Source: an uncultured Chitinophagaceae bacterium
Lineage (GTDB): Bacteria; Bacteroidota; Bacteroidia; Chitinophagales; Chitinophagaceae
DNA: 28,533 nucleotides
Assembly: GCA_946885335.1 (NCBI GenBank)
Contig: CAMPGG010000006.1
Span: 1 to 28,533, forward strand
Direction of reading: 5' to 3'
Shown here: piece after piece, positions 1 through 7,975 of the stretch
How the letters are laid out: the number at the start of each line of letters is the position of its first letter
Position numbering within the stretch: position 1 is the first letter of the stretch
Notes under the pieces: model-generated
What the model saw: only the letters and a program-made list of their open reading frames with translations
Told to the model about the DNA's origin: nothing
Database searches by the model: none
Program-made: the position numbers and the translations under genes

Positions 1-168
1 GAAGCAGGTCGTGTATCAGGAAAAATCATTAAAGTTCATACTTCTGATTTCGACTATAAAGGATATAAACATCATGCTTCCAAAGAGGATCCTCAATACG
101 AGATCAAAAGCGATAAATCCGATCATATAGCTGCACACAAAAGCGCTGCACTCAGAAAAATCAAATAA
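1..168 (+). CDS. DUF2945 / hypervirulence-associated TUDOR-domain protein, 3' part
   Basis: The reading frame is open from the first base to the TAA at 166-168, giving 55 residues with no start in the window, so the gene begins upstream. The visible part contains GRVSGKIIKVHT, a DFDYKGYKHHASKEDPQYE stretch and a KSDHIAAHKSAALRKI tail, which match the small basic DUF2945 family (about 65-75 residues) as I remember it. Family members are cytoplasmic proteins with an SH3/Tudor-like fold and no established biochemical role. The gene runs convergently towards the fucosidase gene and has no obvious link to the glycan genes. Only the N-terminal few residues should be missing. Confidence 0.75.
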   Translation, partial: EAGRVSGKIIKVHTSDFDYKGYKHHASKEDPQYEIKSDKSDHIAAHKSAALRKIK

Positions 169-245
169 ATTCCACACAGATTAACGATCTGCAATTAAAT
201 GTTGATGTTAAAATGACTCCGTTTTTATTTTTACTATTTCAATTT

Positions 246-1577
246 TTAATTTAATCCCCCTACCCCCCGGTATAACTTCAGCGGCTTATCCAGTTTAAGT
301 TTCAGCACCGTCATATAAGGATCCTTGTATTTTTCAGGAACGTCAATGTAAACCAAACCCGGAACCCGGCTCCAGGAAATTTTACCAACAACTTTATGAT
401 CGATGATTTGTTCATCTCCTACAATCTGTATAGAATTAATGGTATTATCCAACCCTTTTATCATGACATTGCCGGTGGTACCTCCAGGTAAAAAAAGATA
501 TAATGTAGTTGAATCTTTAGACAAAGTCGTTGGACCATAGAAGTGACCATGAGGCAGGCCGGGCAGCGTTCCAAATATAGCTTCACCATGTTTTTTATTC
601 CACTTGCCCAATTCTTTTAAAACATGAATTTGTTCTGAAGGGATGCTGCCATCTTCTTTGGGACCAATATCCAGCAATAAATTTCCACCATTACTTATTA
701 CGTCTGCAAAAATGGTGATTACTTCAAAAGGTGTTTTGTAAAATGTATCTTTTGATTGATACCCCCAACTGTTGTTGATGGTCATGCAAAGTTCCCACCA
801 GTTATATTTTGGGCGGGTTACCGGAAAATTTTGCTCCGGTGTTTCGTAATCGCCATAACCCTGCAGCCTGCCATTAATAATAGCCGAAGGATGAAGCTTC
901 ATAATATTTTCCCTGATTTTTTCACTTTCCCATTCCGCAGCGCTGTGTTCCCAATCTCCATCGAACCACCACAGGTCTGGTTTGTAATTGGCATTCACTT
1001 CCTGGATCTGGGATTGAAAAAATTGTTGAAAACGTTTCCACCTGGCCGGTTCATTTTCAATTTTATACCGGTTGCTGTCTTTTAAAAATCCGGGATAATC
1101 CGGATAACTCCAGTCAATCAATGAAAAATAAGCGCCACGTTTGATGCCTTGTTTATCAAGCGCATCATAAAATGGTTTCAACAAATCTTTTTTTGCAGGC
1201 GTGTTTTTTACTACACTGTAATGCGATTGTTTTGTGGGCCAAAGTGCTAAACCATCATGATGTTTCGTTGTAATAACCGCATACCGGGCACCGGATTCTT
1301 TTATTAATGCAGCCCACTCTTCAGGGTTGTATTCAGAAGCAGTAAAACCCTTCATCTGTTTCATGTAATCAGCATGACTGATTTCTTTGTTGTGAAAACT
1401 CCAGCTTTCTGTAACTCCATTTACCGCGTACATGCCCCAGTGAATAAATATGCCCAGCTTGGCATCTTCAAACCACTGCATTTTTTGCCTGATTGAGTCA
1501 GCAGGTATTTTTTGTTGTGCGTTGCTTTGGAAACTCAGGATGCCGAAATAACAAAAAAACAGGATAATTTTTTTCAT
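246..1577 (-). CDS. Secreted alpha-L-fucosidase, GH29
   Basis: This 443-residue enzyme should release terminal alpha-L-fucose from glycans by the retaining GH29 mechanism. Residues 1-20 are a signal peptide (KKIILFFCYFGILSFQSNA) followed by QQ, and there is no lipobox, so it is probably periplasmic. GH29 landmarks are visible: KLGIFIHWG at 40-48, TTKHHDG at 103-109, and DLWWFDGDW at 201-209, where D206 is the expected nucleophile. An ETPEQ segment at 245-249 follows the usual INGR block. The length fits a single catalytic domain with a short beta-sandwich end. It is the last gene of the - strand fucose operon, 92 bp after the fucose dehydrogenase-like SDR, so freed fucose can be fed straight to its neighbours. 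Linkage preference cannot be read from sequence. Confidence 0.93.
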   Translation of the reverse strand: MKKIILFFCYFGILSFQSNAQQKIPADSIRQKMQWFEDAKLGIFIHWGMYAVNGVTESWSFHNKEISHADYMKQMKGFTASEYNPEEWAALIKESGARYAVITTKHHDGLALWPTKQSHYSVVKNTPAKKDLLKPFYDALDKQGIKRGAYFSLIDWSYPDYPGFLKDSNRYKIENEPARWKRFQQFFQSQIQEVNANYKPDLWWFDGDWEHSAAEWESEKIRENIMKLHPSAIINGRLQGYGDYETPEQNFPVTRPKYNWWELCMTINNSWGYQSKDTFYKTPFEVITIFADVISNGGNLLLDIGPKEDGSIPSEQIHVLKELGKWNKKHGEAIFGTLPGLPHGHFYGPTTLSKDSTTLYLFLPGGTTGNVMIKGLDNTINSIQIVGDEQIIDHKVVGKISWSRVPGLVYIDVPEKYKDPYMTVLKLKLDKPLKLYRGVGGLN

Positions 1578-1669
1578 TCGCTTATTTTAAAATGCTTTCT
1601 TAGTCAAAGGCAAGGATGATAATATTATGTTATTAATTTTTGCAGATCAATCTCGGTTATCCATTACAG

Positions 1670-2452
1670 TTACTCAATTGCCCGGTCCAAATGCACATAA
1701 CCACCATCTACGTGTATCAATTGCCCAGTTGTATGGCTTGATTTTTCGGACAATAAAAAAGCAACCATGTTTGCGATTTCCTCGGTCGTTGTCATGCGTT
1801 TGCCCAAAGGAATTCTATCGGTGATGGATTTCAATTTTTCTTCTTTGTTTTCAAAAGTATTGATCCAGTTTTGATACAATGGCGTATAGGATTCCGCCAC
1901 AATAACCGCATTTACCCTGATGTTGTATGGCAATAGTTCCAACGCCCATTCTCTTGTTAATGCATTTCGTCCGCCATTGGAGGCAGCGTAGGCGGAAGTG
2001 TTACCCTGGCCGGTTTCCGCGGTTTTAGAACCAATGTTTACGATTACGCCTTTCGATTTTTTTAATTCAGGTAATGCATAATGTGCGACCAGGTAATAAT
2101 GAATTAAATTTTTATGCAATGATGCTAAGAAGGCTTCATAATTTCCATGTTCCAGTCCCACACCATCGTTAACACCTGCATTATTCACCAGTCCGTCAAT
2201 GCGCCTGCTTTTTTCAATGATCGTATCCACTGCTTTTTCACACGCAATAGGATCAGTAAGTTCCGCAACCGTTTGAAATGCATTTCCACCTATCCCTTCA
2301 ATTTCCTGTACTGCATGTATATTATCTTCTTCATTTCTGCCAATGATAAAAGGAATGGCGCCCTCCGCTGCTAACACTTTGCAAATGCCCAAACCAATGC
2401 CTTTGGCCCCACCGGTTACTATAATGATCTTATTTTTTAATAGTAAATCCAT
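1670..2452 (-). CDS. SDR oxidoreductase, probable L-fucose dehydrogenase
   Basis: This 260-residue short-chain dehydrogenase probably oxidises L-fucose to L-fuconolactone with NAD(P), the first step of the non-phosphorylated pathway. The Rossmann motif TGGAKGIG is at 13-20, NNAG at 90-93 and the catalytic serine in NIGSKT is S142. The C-terminal VIVAESYTPLY segment (183-193) and HVDGGYVHLDR end resemble L-fucose dehydrogenases. Oddly, the catalytic YxxxK reads Y155-A-A-S-N159: the codon at 1978-1976 is AAT, not Lys. This could be a subfamily trait with a compensating residue, or a loss of activity. It lies between the FAH hydrolase (133 bp) and the fucosidase (92 bp). The role rests on operon context plus resemblance; another sugar dehydrogenase is possible. 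Confidence 0.8.
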   Translation of the reverse strand: MDLLLKNKIIIVTGGAKGIGLGICKVLAAEGAIPFIIGRNEEDNIHAVQEIEGIGGNAFQTVAELTDPIACEKAVDTIIEKSRRIDGLVNNAGVNDGVGLEHGNYEAFLASLHKNLIHYYLVAHYALPELKKSKGVIVNIGSKTAETGQGNTSAYAASNGGRNALTREWALELLPYNIRVNAVIVAESYTPLYQNWINTFENKEEKLKSITDRIPLGKRMTTTEEIANMVAFLLSEKSSHTTGQLIHVDGGYVHLDRAIE

Positions 2453-2585
2453 ATTTCCCGATATTACTTTTTTTGTTTGTCGCCGCCATTGCTACTATGG
2501 AACTTTTCTTGCCACGCTCGTTTCATCTTTCTCTTAACATGGAGCATTTGCGGCGGAGTTAATACAACAGGGAACTATCTTCAAT
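2453..2585. other. GC-clustered intergenic gap with a 20-residue ORF
   Basis: This 133-bp gap between the FAH and fucose dehydrogenase-like genes has GC-rich runs (CGCCGCC, GGCGGAG) unlike the other AT-rich gaps. On the - strand, 2526-2464 encodes a 20-residue frame, MKRAWQEKFHSSNGGDKQKK. It has no sequence I recognise and could be a remnant of a repeated intergenic element or a small ORF. Confidence 0.35.
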
Positions 2586-3443
2586 CTACTTCTCCCAGGC
2601 TTTTGCTGTTTGTTTGCTTATTCCCAATCCTGCAATTTCCAATTCAATTACATCTCCGGGTTTAATATAAACCGGTTCTGGCTTAATCCCCAGCCCCACA
2701 CCGTTCGGGGTTCCTGTACTGATGATATCACCCGGCAACAGCGTCATAAACTGGCTGAGATAATGCACCAGGAAAGGTATTTTAAAAATCAGGTTTGATG
2801 TATTGCTATCCTGGAATTTTTCACCATTCACTGTAAGCCACATGCGCAAATTATCAACATCCTTTATTTCATCTGCAGTTACCAGGTAAGGGCCTACAGG
2901 CGCAAAACTGTCGCAGCTTTTCCCCTTCACCCATTGCCCGCCTCGTTCCAACTGGTATTCTCTTTCGCTATAATCATTGTGCAAACAATAACCAGCTACA
3001 TAATCCATAGCATCTTTTTCATCCACATAACTTGCTTTTTTCCCGATAACAAAAGCAAGTTCAACTTCCCAGTCCGTTTTTGTGCTGTTCTTTGGAATAA
3101 TGAGGTCATCATAAGGGCCGCAAAGAGCAGTAGTTGATTTAAAAAAAATAATCGGCTCTTCTGGAATCGCGGCACCCGTTTCTTTTGCATGATCGATATA
3201 ATTTAAACCAATGCAAATAATTTTTGAAGGCCGTGCCACCGGGCTTCCCAATCTTGTACCCTGCTTAACAATGGGCAGGTTGCTTTTATGTTGATTTACT
3301 ATTGAAAACAACTTTGTAATTCCTCCATCCTGGAAAAACATTTCATCATAGTCATGTATGAATTCAGACACATCATAGTTTATATTCTCAACACAAACGC
3401 CTGGTTTTTCTTTTTCGGGTTCTCCAAACCGGATCAGTTTCAT
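2586..3443 (-). CDS. FAH-family hydrolase, probable 2,4-diketo-3-deoxy-L-fuconate hydrolase
   Basis: This 285-residue cytoplasmic protein belongs to the fumarylacetoacetate hydrolase (COG0179) family. It has an N-terminal cap of about 65 residues, then the catalytic fold: ICIGLNYIDHAKETG at 76-90, metal-binding DWEVELAFVIG at 124-134 (E126, E128) with HND (D157), WVKGKSCDSFAPVGP at 171-185 and STGTPNGVG at 242-250. In the oxidative L-fucose pathway a FAH enzyme of this kind cleaves 2,4-diketo-3-deoxy-L-fuconate to pyruvate and L-lactate. The neighbouring fucose dehydrogenase, keto-deoxy-fuconate dehydrogenase and FucP genes make this the best assignment. Database labels such as ureidoglycolate lyase are common for this family but do not fit here. 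It starts 75 bp after the upstream SDR. Confidence 0.85.
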   Translation of the reverse strand: MKLIRFGEPEKEKPGVCVENINYDVSEFIHDYDEMFFQDGGITKLFSIVNQHKSNLPIVKQGTRLGSPVARPSKIICIGLNYIDHAKETGAAIPEEPIIFFKSTTALCGPYDDLIIPKNSTKTDWEVELAFVIGKKASYVDEKDAMDYVAGYCLHNDYSEREYQLERGGQWVKGKSCDSFAPVGPYLVTADEIKDVDNLRMWLTVNGEKFQDSNTSNLIFKIPFLVHYLSQFMTLLPGDIISTGTPNGVGLGIKPEPVYIKPGDVIELEIAGLGISKQTAKAWEK

Positions 3444-3518
3444 AAGCGAAAAGTTATTTTAAACAAGAGATGATCAATATCTTTCATAAACTTGCGGGGA
3501 AATAACAAAGAACATTCA

Positions 3519-4283
3519 TCAGTTATTCAGTTTTACAAACCCACCATCAATGGGGTAATCGCAACCTGTTATGAAGGCCGCTTCATCACTGCAAAGAAAC
3601 AAAGCCAGTGCCGCAATTTCTTTGGGTTCTGCCATTCGACCAATTGGTTGTGATTTTGAAAGTTTCTCAAACATTTCTTCTTCTTTACCCGGATAATTGT
3701 TTTTAAGAAAACCATCAACAAAAGGTGTATGCACACGGGCAGGCGAAATAGAGTTGCAGCGAATGTTCTCTGAAATATAATCTTTTGCAACACTTAACGT
3801 CATGGCCATAACAGCACCCTTGGCGGTGGAGTACACAAACCTGTCGGCCAGCCCCACCAATGCTGCAATGGAAGTCATGTTAATGATAACGCCGCCTCCA
3901 GACTTCCTCAAATGCGGAATAGCAGCATGCAAACAATTATACACCCCGTTTACATTAACCTTCATTACGCGGTCAAAATCATCCTCACTGGTTGTATCCG
4001 CTTTACCAATATGTGCAATGCCTGCATTGTTTATTAAAATATCTATGTTGCCAATACTTGTGAACGTTTCTATTACTTCTTTTTGAACGGCTACATTGCA
4101 GGCATAAAAAAAAACTTTTCCGCCGCTTGTTGTTATTTCTTCTACAACATACTTTGCCGCTTCTTTACTTACTTCAATAATGTGCACCTCAGCCTCCTGC
4201 TGTGCAAACAATAAAGCTATTGCTTTACCAATGCCGCTCCCACCGCCGGTAATCACCGCCTTTTTATTTTTTAATGAAAACAT
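3519..4283 (-). CDS. SDR oxidoreductase, probable 2-keto-3-deoxy-L-fuconate dehydrogenase
   Basis: This 254-residue classical SDR has TGGGSGIG at 12-19, NNAG at 85-88, catalytic S138 (NMTSIA) and an intact Y151-STA-K155. The PARVHTPFVDGFL segment after the active site and the GCDYPIDGGFVKLN end match SDRs assigned to oxidation of 2-keto-3-deoxy-L-fuconate to the 2,4-diketo acid. That product is the substrate of the FAH hydrolase encoded next. It probably works as a cytoplasmic NAD-dependent tetramer (family knowledge). It sits between fucP (134 bp gap) and the FAH gene (75 bp gap) in one - strand operon. Unlike the other SDR in this operon, its catalytic lysine is present. Confidence 0.83.
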   Translation of the reverse strand: MFSLKNKKAVITGGGSGIGKAIALLFAQQEAEVHIIEVSKEAAKYVVEEITTSGGKVFFYACNVAVQKEVIETFTSIGNIDILINNAGIAHIGKADTTSEDDFDRVMKVNVNGVYNCLHAAIPHLRKSGGGVIINMTSIAALVGLADRFVYSTAKGAVMAMTLSVAKDYISENIRCNSISPARVHTPFVDGFLKNNYPGKEEEMFEKLSKSQPIGRMAEPKEIAALALFLCSDEAAFITGCDYPIDGGFVKLNN

Positions 4284-4417
4284 ATTTCAAATTCAAAAAA
4301 TTAAATTTCAAATTCATAATCAATAGTACACCAGGATTTACTTTTCATTCTTTAAATTCAAAAAATAAAAAAAGCCGAAAACATTAGTCTCACTTTTTCA
4401 TTTTTAACCTTTTTACT
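4284..4417. repeat. AT-rich operon gap with direct repeat ATTTCAAATTCA
   Basis: This 134-bp gap between fucP and the downstream SDR is very AT-rich. The 12-mer ATTTCAAATTCA occurs at 4284-4295 and again at 4305-4316, a 21-bp period, and a partial copy (TTTAAATTCAAAAAAT) lies at 4351-4366. No gene fits. It may hold an internal promoter or a processing site, or simply be low-complexity DNA. Confidence 0.4.
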
Positions 4418-5704
4418 TTACTTTCTCACAACCTGGTGTCCTTTTAAACCAAACCACAATATTACAATAAAACAAACCAGGGGAACTATATAGCCATTTT
4501 GTATGCTTCCTGTTAAATCAGAAATATATCCCAATACCGGCGGCAGCAGCGCCCCGCCTACTATAGCCATTACAATTAAACTCGATGCCAGTTTGGTATC
4601 GTTTCCAAGATCTTTTATACCTAATGAAAAAATAGTTGGAAACATGATAGACATGAAAAATGCAATACCAATGAGTGCGTAAACAGTAATCATTCCACTT
4701 GCAGTAATAGCCACGATTGAAAGTGCGATATTGATGAATGCATATATGGCTAATAATTTTTCTGGCTTGATATAGCGCATTAAAAACGTTCCGAAAAATC
4801 GTCCACCCATAAAGGCAATCCCGTAGCCAAGTCCTAAATAAGTTGCCGCCGTTCTTTCATCCATCCCAGCCCCGGTACTTGCCATCTTAATAAAAAAACT
4901 GCCCACACAAACCTGGGCGCCTACATAAAAAAACTGCGCTACCACCGCCCACCTGAGGTGACTGTATTTTAATGCGCTAAAAGGGTTTCCACTTTCCTTT
5001 TCTTCATTTTCTTTTTTATCGGGCAGCTTTGTAATGATAAACAAAATGGCCACTAATAATATGATAATGCCTAAAATTAAATAAGGGAGTTTAACGCTAT
5101 CCGCTTCTGACTGCAAATATTGTTGCAAAGCTGCAGGTGACATAGCATTGTATTCTGCCTCGGTCAATTCTTTACCGGATAATATCATTTGTCCGCCAAT
5201 GATAGGTGCCAATACTGCTGCCAACCCATTAAATGATTGCGCAAAATTAAGGCGTTGTGTACTGGTTTCCGAAGGACCAATGATGGTTATATACGGATTG
5301 GCAGCAGTTTCTAAAAATGTTAAACCGCTTGCTATGATAAATAAAGCTCCAAGAAAAAAAACATATTGATGTGTGCTGGCTGCAGGTAAAAAAAAGAAAC
5401 ATCCCAAAGCAAATAACAATAAACCGCAAACTATACCTGCTTTGTATCCATAGCGGCGCATTACATAGCCTGCTGGCAGCGCCATCACAAAATAGGCAAT
5501 GAATACAGCGGAATCAATGAATGAAGATTGCAGATCGCTTAAACGGAAAGCCTTTCGCAGGTGCGGAATTAAAATGGGATCAAGGTTGTGTACAAATCCC
5601 CAAAAGAAAAATAAAGAGGTTACCAGGATAAACGGGAACAGCCAGGATTTTGAGCCTTTCGTTGATTTTTCTTGTATAGGAATAACAGGAACATCTACTG
5701 GCAT
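4418..5704 (-). CDS. fucP: FucP-type L-fucose:H+ symporter (MFS)
   Basis: This 428-residue inner-membrane transporter should import L-fucose with protons. Hydrophobic segments along the whole length fit about 12 transmembrane helices. FucP-family signatures are present: FFFWGFVHNLDPILIPHL at 32-49, with D42 at the place of the conserved TM1 aspartate, a YVMRRYGYKAGI loop at 80-91, and LTFLETAANPY at 128-138, with E132 matching the conserved TM4 glutamate of FucP. The soluble stretch around residue 240 (KLPDKKENEEKE) is the central loop. It starts 9 bp after the mutarotase stop, so the two are probably translated together. Given its neighbours fucose is the likely substrate, though related permeases carry glucose or galactose. 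Confidence 0.88.
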   Translation of the reverse strand: MPVDVPVIPIQEKSTKGSKSWLFPFILVTSLFFFWGFVHNLDPILIPHLRKAFRLSDLQSSFIDSAVFIAYFVMALPAGYVMRRYGYKAGIVCGLLLFALGCFFFLPAASTHQYVFFLGALFIIASGLTFLETAANPYITIIGPSETSTQRLNFAQSFNGLAAVLAPIIGGQMILSGKELTEAEYNAMSPAALQQYLQSEADSVKLPYLILGIIILLVAILFIITKLPDKKENEEKESGNPFSALKYSHLRWAVVAQFFYVGAQVCVGSFFIKMASTGAGMDERTAATYLGLGYGIAFMGGRFFGTFLMRYIKPEKLLAIYAFINIALSIVAITASGMITVYALIGIAFFMSIMFPTIFSLGIKDLGNDTKLASSLIVMAIVGGALLPPVLGYISDLTGSIQNGYIVPLVCFIVILWFGLKGHQVVRK

Positions 5705-5713
5705 GGAATTAAT

Positions 5714-6052
5714 TTAAAGTGTAAATATTTTTTGCATCCGTATCCATTTTTCGCCGGGCTTTGCTCCGGGTAAAGCCTGCTGGTATTTCCACATCAGTTT
5801 CTCCCATTCTTGTACATCCATACTGGCTTCGTCTATTTTCTTTTTCTTTTCAAATGAAAAAGATTCATTCACATCCATGATCATGAACAGGCGATTTTCT
5901 ATGCGGTATATCTCCAGCTTTTCAATGCCTGATTGCTGAATGCTTTCCAGGATGGATGGCCATACTTTTTTATGATGTTCCTCGTAAGCTGCGATCAGTT
6001 CTTCATCCGGTTTCAGGTCTAATGCAAAACAATGCCGGTTTATAATTGCCAT
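5714..6052 (-). CDS. L-rhamnose/L-fucose mutarotase, RhaM (DUF718) family
   Basis: This 112-residue protein of the RhaM fold interconverts alpha and beta anomers of a 6-deoxyhexose, supplying the anomer preferred by the dehydrogenase. RhaM-like features are HCFALDL at 7-13, the AYEEHHKKVWPSI helix at 21-33 (Y23, H26 or H27 and W31 near the expected active site), IYRIENRLFMIMDV at 48-61 and the EWEKLMWKYQQALP block at 82-95. Length is typical. It is the first gene of the fucose operon. Although RhaM homologues are named for rhamnose, the fucose genes around it make L-fucose the likely substrate; no rhamnose gene is present. Confidence 0.83.
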   Translation of the reverse strand: MAIINRHCFALDLKPDEELIAAYEEHHKKVWPSILESIQQSGIEKLEIYRIENRLFMIMDVNESFSFEKKKKIDEASMDVQEWEKLMWKYQQALPGAKPGEKWIRMQKIFTL

Positions 6053-6364
6053 TGGAATTATTTAATGATACAAGTTACAGGTCTCACAAGAAAAAATGTT
6101 CCCGTAGTGTTCACCATAAGGAGTTTTATTTTACAAGGCTACTTACACACATTACAAACCTAATATTCAGAGAAATTTATGTTATTCATCACCTTCTTTA
6201 ATTAAAATATATTCTGCAAAAACTTTCAGGCTTATAGACTGAATATAAGACATATAACAGCTACACTTATGTGCAAACGATTGCGCCATCAAGTGCCTAA
6301 ACTTTAATAAAGAGGTGAACGATTCAGGCAACAAATCAATAAATTTAGCGGATAAAAAACCGGA
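6053..6364. promoter_or_regulatory. Divergent control region between fucose operon and sulfatase
   Basis: This 312-bp AT-rich gap separates the start of the - strand fucose operon from the + strand sulfatase, so promoters for both should lie here. It carries a LacI-type operator at 6270-6284 and an inverted repeat CTTATA-N7-TATAAG at 6231-6249. I could not place a convincing Bacteroidota -33/-7 promoter (TTTG / TAnnTTTG) on either strand. No small gene was recognised. Confidence 0.6.
6270..6284. promoter_or_regulatory. Putative LacI-family operator (site 1)
   Basis: TGTGCAAACGATTGC contains the palindrome GCAA-ACGA-TTGC (6273-6284), the typical shape of LacI/GalR-family operators with a central CG. 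It lies 81 bp before the sulfatase start and 218 bp before the mutarotase start. Fourteen of fifteen bases match the site at 12271-12285. The regulator is not encoded in the window. Confidence 0.55.
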
Positions 6365-7918
6365 ATGAAAAGATATTTAAACACACTAACCATCATCTTC
6401 ATTTTAATAACAGCTATTCCCTGCTATGCACAACCTGTTCTGTCACCGCGGGAAAGACCTAATATTGTAATCATCGTTTCCGATGATCATGCTTATCAAG
6501 CCATCAGCGCTTATGGAAGTAAGCTGATGCAAACGCCAAACATTGACCGTATTGCAAACGAAGGCGTTCTGTTTAAAAAGTCCTACGTCACAAATTCAAT
6601 TTGTGGTCCCAGTCGTGCGGTGATCTTAACGGGTAAGTATAGTCATAAGAATGGTTTTAAAGACAATGAACATTCAAGCTTTGATGGTTCACAGAATACC
6701 TTTATAAAAGAATTGACCAAAGCCGGATATGAAACCGCCTGGATTGGTAAATGGCATTTAGAAACAAAGCCACAGGGCTTTTCATACTGGCAAGTATTAC
6801 CGGGACAAGGCAGTTATTACAATCCCGATTTTTTGATGATGGATGGAAGTAAAAAAAGAATAGAAGGTTATGTATCAAATGTGATAGAAGATGTATCAGA
6901 AGAGTGGCTGAATAAAAGAGATACAACAAAACCTTTTTGCCTGGTGATAGGCCATAAAGCCACTCATCGTACCTGGATACCTGATACCGCCGATATGGGT
7001 AGATTTGATAGTGTAAATTTTTCATTGCCCCGGAACTTTTATGATAACTATGCCGGCAGGGAAGCGGCCCGCGTTCAGGATATGACCATTTCTAAAACAA
7101 TGATCCTGGGTTACGACCTCAAAATGTTTGAAGGCGAAATAAAAGACGGCAGCATTATAAGGATGAATGCTATGCAAAAAGCAAAATTTGATGCATACTA
7201 CAAACCAATTGCAGCAGATCTCAAATCAAGAAACTTGTCCGGCAATGCATTAACGGAATGGAAATATCAACGATATATGCGGGAATATTTAAGTACAGCC
7301 ACATCGCTGGACCGCAATATTGGACGGACGCTGGATTACCTGGATAAAAATAATCTAACGAATAATACGATTGTCATTTATGTATCTGACCAGGGATTTT
7401 TTATGGGCGAACACGGTTGGTTCGATAAACGCTTTATGTATGAAGAATCTTTCCGCACGCCGATGGTTATGCGCTATCCCGGTAAGATTAAGCCAGGCAC
7501 GGTTAATAACAACATGCTGATGAACCTTGATATTGCACCAACCATTTTAACTGCGGCAGGCGTAAAAGTTCCAAATGATATGCAGGGTATTTCTTTTCTT
7601 CCATTGGTCACAAATAAGAAAGGAAAAGAAAGAAAAGCCATGTATTACCATTATTACGAAAACGGTGAACATTCCGTTTCACCACATTTTGGTATCAGTA
7701 CGGGGCGGTATAAACTCATTCGTTTTTATACAAGAGTAAATGGATGGGAACTTTTTGATATGAAAAAAGATTCATCGGAAATGAAAAATGTATATGGGCA
7801 AAAGGGTTACGAAAAGATAACAGCCAAACTCAAAAAGCAATTGAATGATTTGATAAACCAATACGAGGACACAGATGCACAAAAAATATTGCAAGAAGGA
7901 ATACGAAAGGGCTTTTGA
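6365..7918 (+). CDS. Secreted sulfatase, N-acetylglucosamine-6-sulfatase-like
   Basis: This 517-residue formylglycine-dependent sulfatase has a signal peptide ending near CYA-Q (1-22). Metal ligands D40-D41 are in VSDDHAYQ, and the modification site C80-G-P-S-R84 requires an FGE or anSME maturase encoded elsewhere. The later metal site is SDQGFFMGEHG with D342-Q343, the Asp-Gln form. The segment KAGYETAWIGKWHLETKPQGFSYW followed by LPGQGSYYNPDF and EGYVSNVI resembles mucin-desulfating, GlcNAc-6-sulfate sulfatases (SulfAtlas S1_11-like, from memory). The C-terminal YKLIRFY..NGWELFDMKKD is the usual sulfatase tail. It is the only complete + strand gene, divergent from the fucose operon and convergent with the kinase gene 57 bp away. 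Substrate is inferred. Confidence 0.85.
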   Translation: MKRYLNTLTIIFILITAIPCYAQPVLSPRERPNIVIIVSDDHAYQAISAYGSKLMQTPNIDRIANEGVLFKKSYVTNSICGPSRAVILTGKYSHKNGFKDNEHSSFDGSQNTFIKELTKAGYETAWIGKWHLETKPQGFSYWQVLPGQGSYYNPDFLMMDGSKKRIEGYVSNVIEDVSEEWLNKRDTTKPFCLVIGHKATHRTWIPDTADMGRFDSVNFSLPRNFYDNYAGREAARVQDMTISKTMILGYDLKMFEGEIKDGSIIRMNAMQKAKFDAYYKPIAADLKSRNLSGNALTEWKYQRYMREYLSTATSLDRNIGRTLDYLDKNNLTNNTIVIYVSDQGFFMGEHGWFDKRFMYEESFRTPMVMRYPGKIKPGTVNNNMLMNLDIAPTILTAAGVKVPNDMQGISFLPLVTNKKGKERKAMYYHYYENGEHSVSPHFGISTGRYKLIRFYTRVNGWELFDMKKDSSEMKNVYGQKGYEKITAKLKKQLNDLINQYEDTDAQKILQEGIRKGF

Positions 7919-7975
7919 AAAGTTTTAAGGCAGACTTTTATCAGTTTAAGACAGTATAAATGCAGAAGGTTGAAT

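Noticed and set aside
177..191. Inverted repeat CAGAT-TAACG-ATCTG between the DUF2945 and fucosidase genes, as a bidirectional terminator
   Set aside because: The stem is only 5 bp, AT-rich, and has no T tract directly after it, so it is too weak to call.
6342..6350. TAAATTTAG as a Bacteroidota -7 promoter element for the first sulfatase
   Set aside because: It only partly matches TAnnTTTG and no TTTG -33 element lies at a suitable distance.
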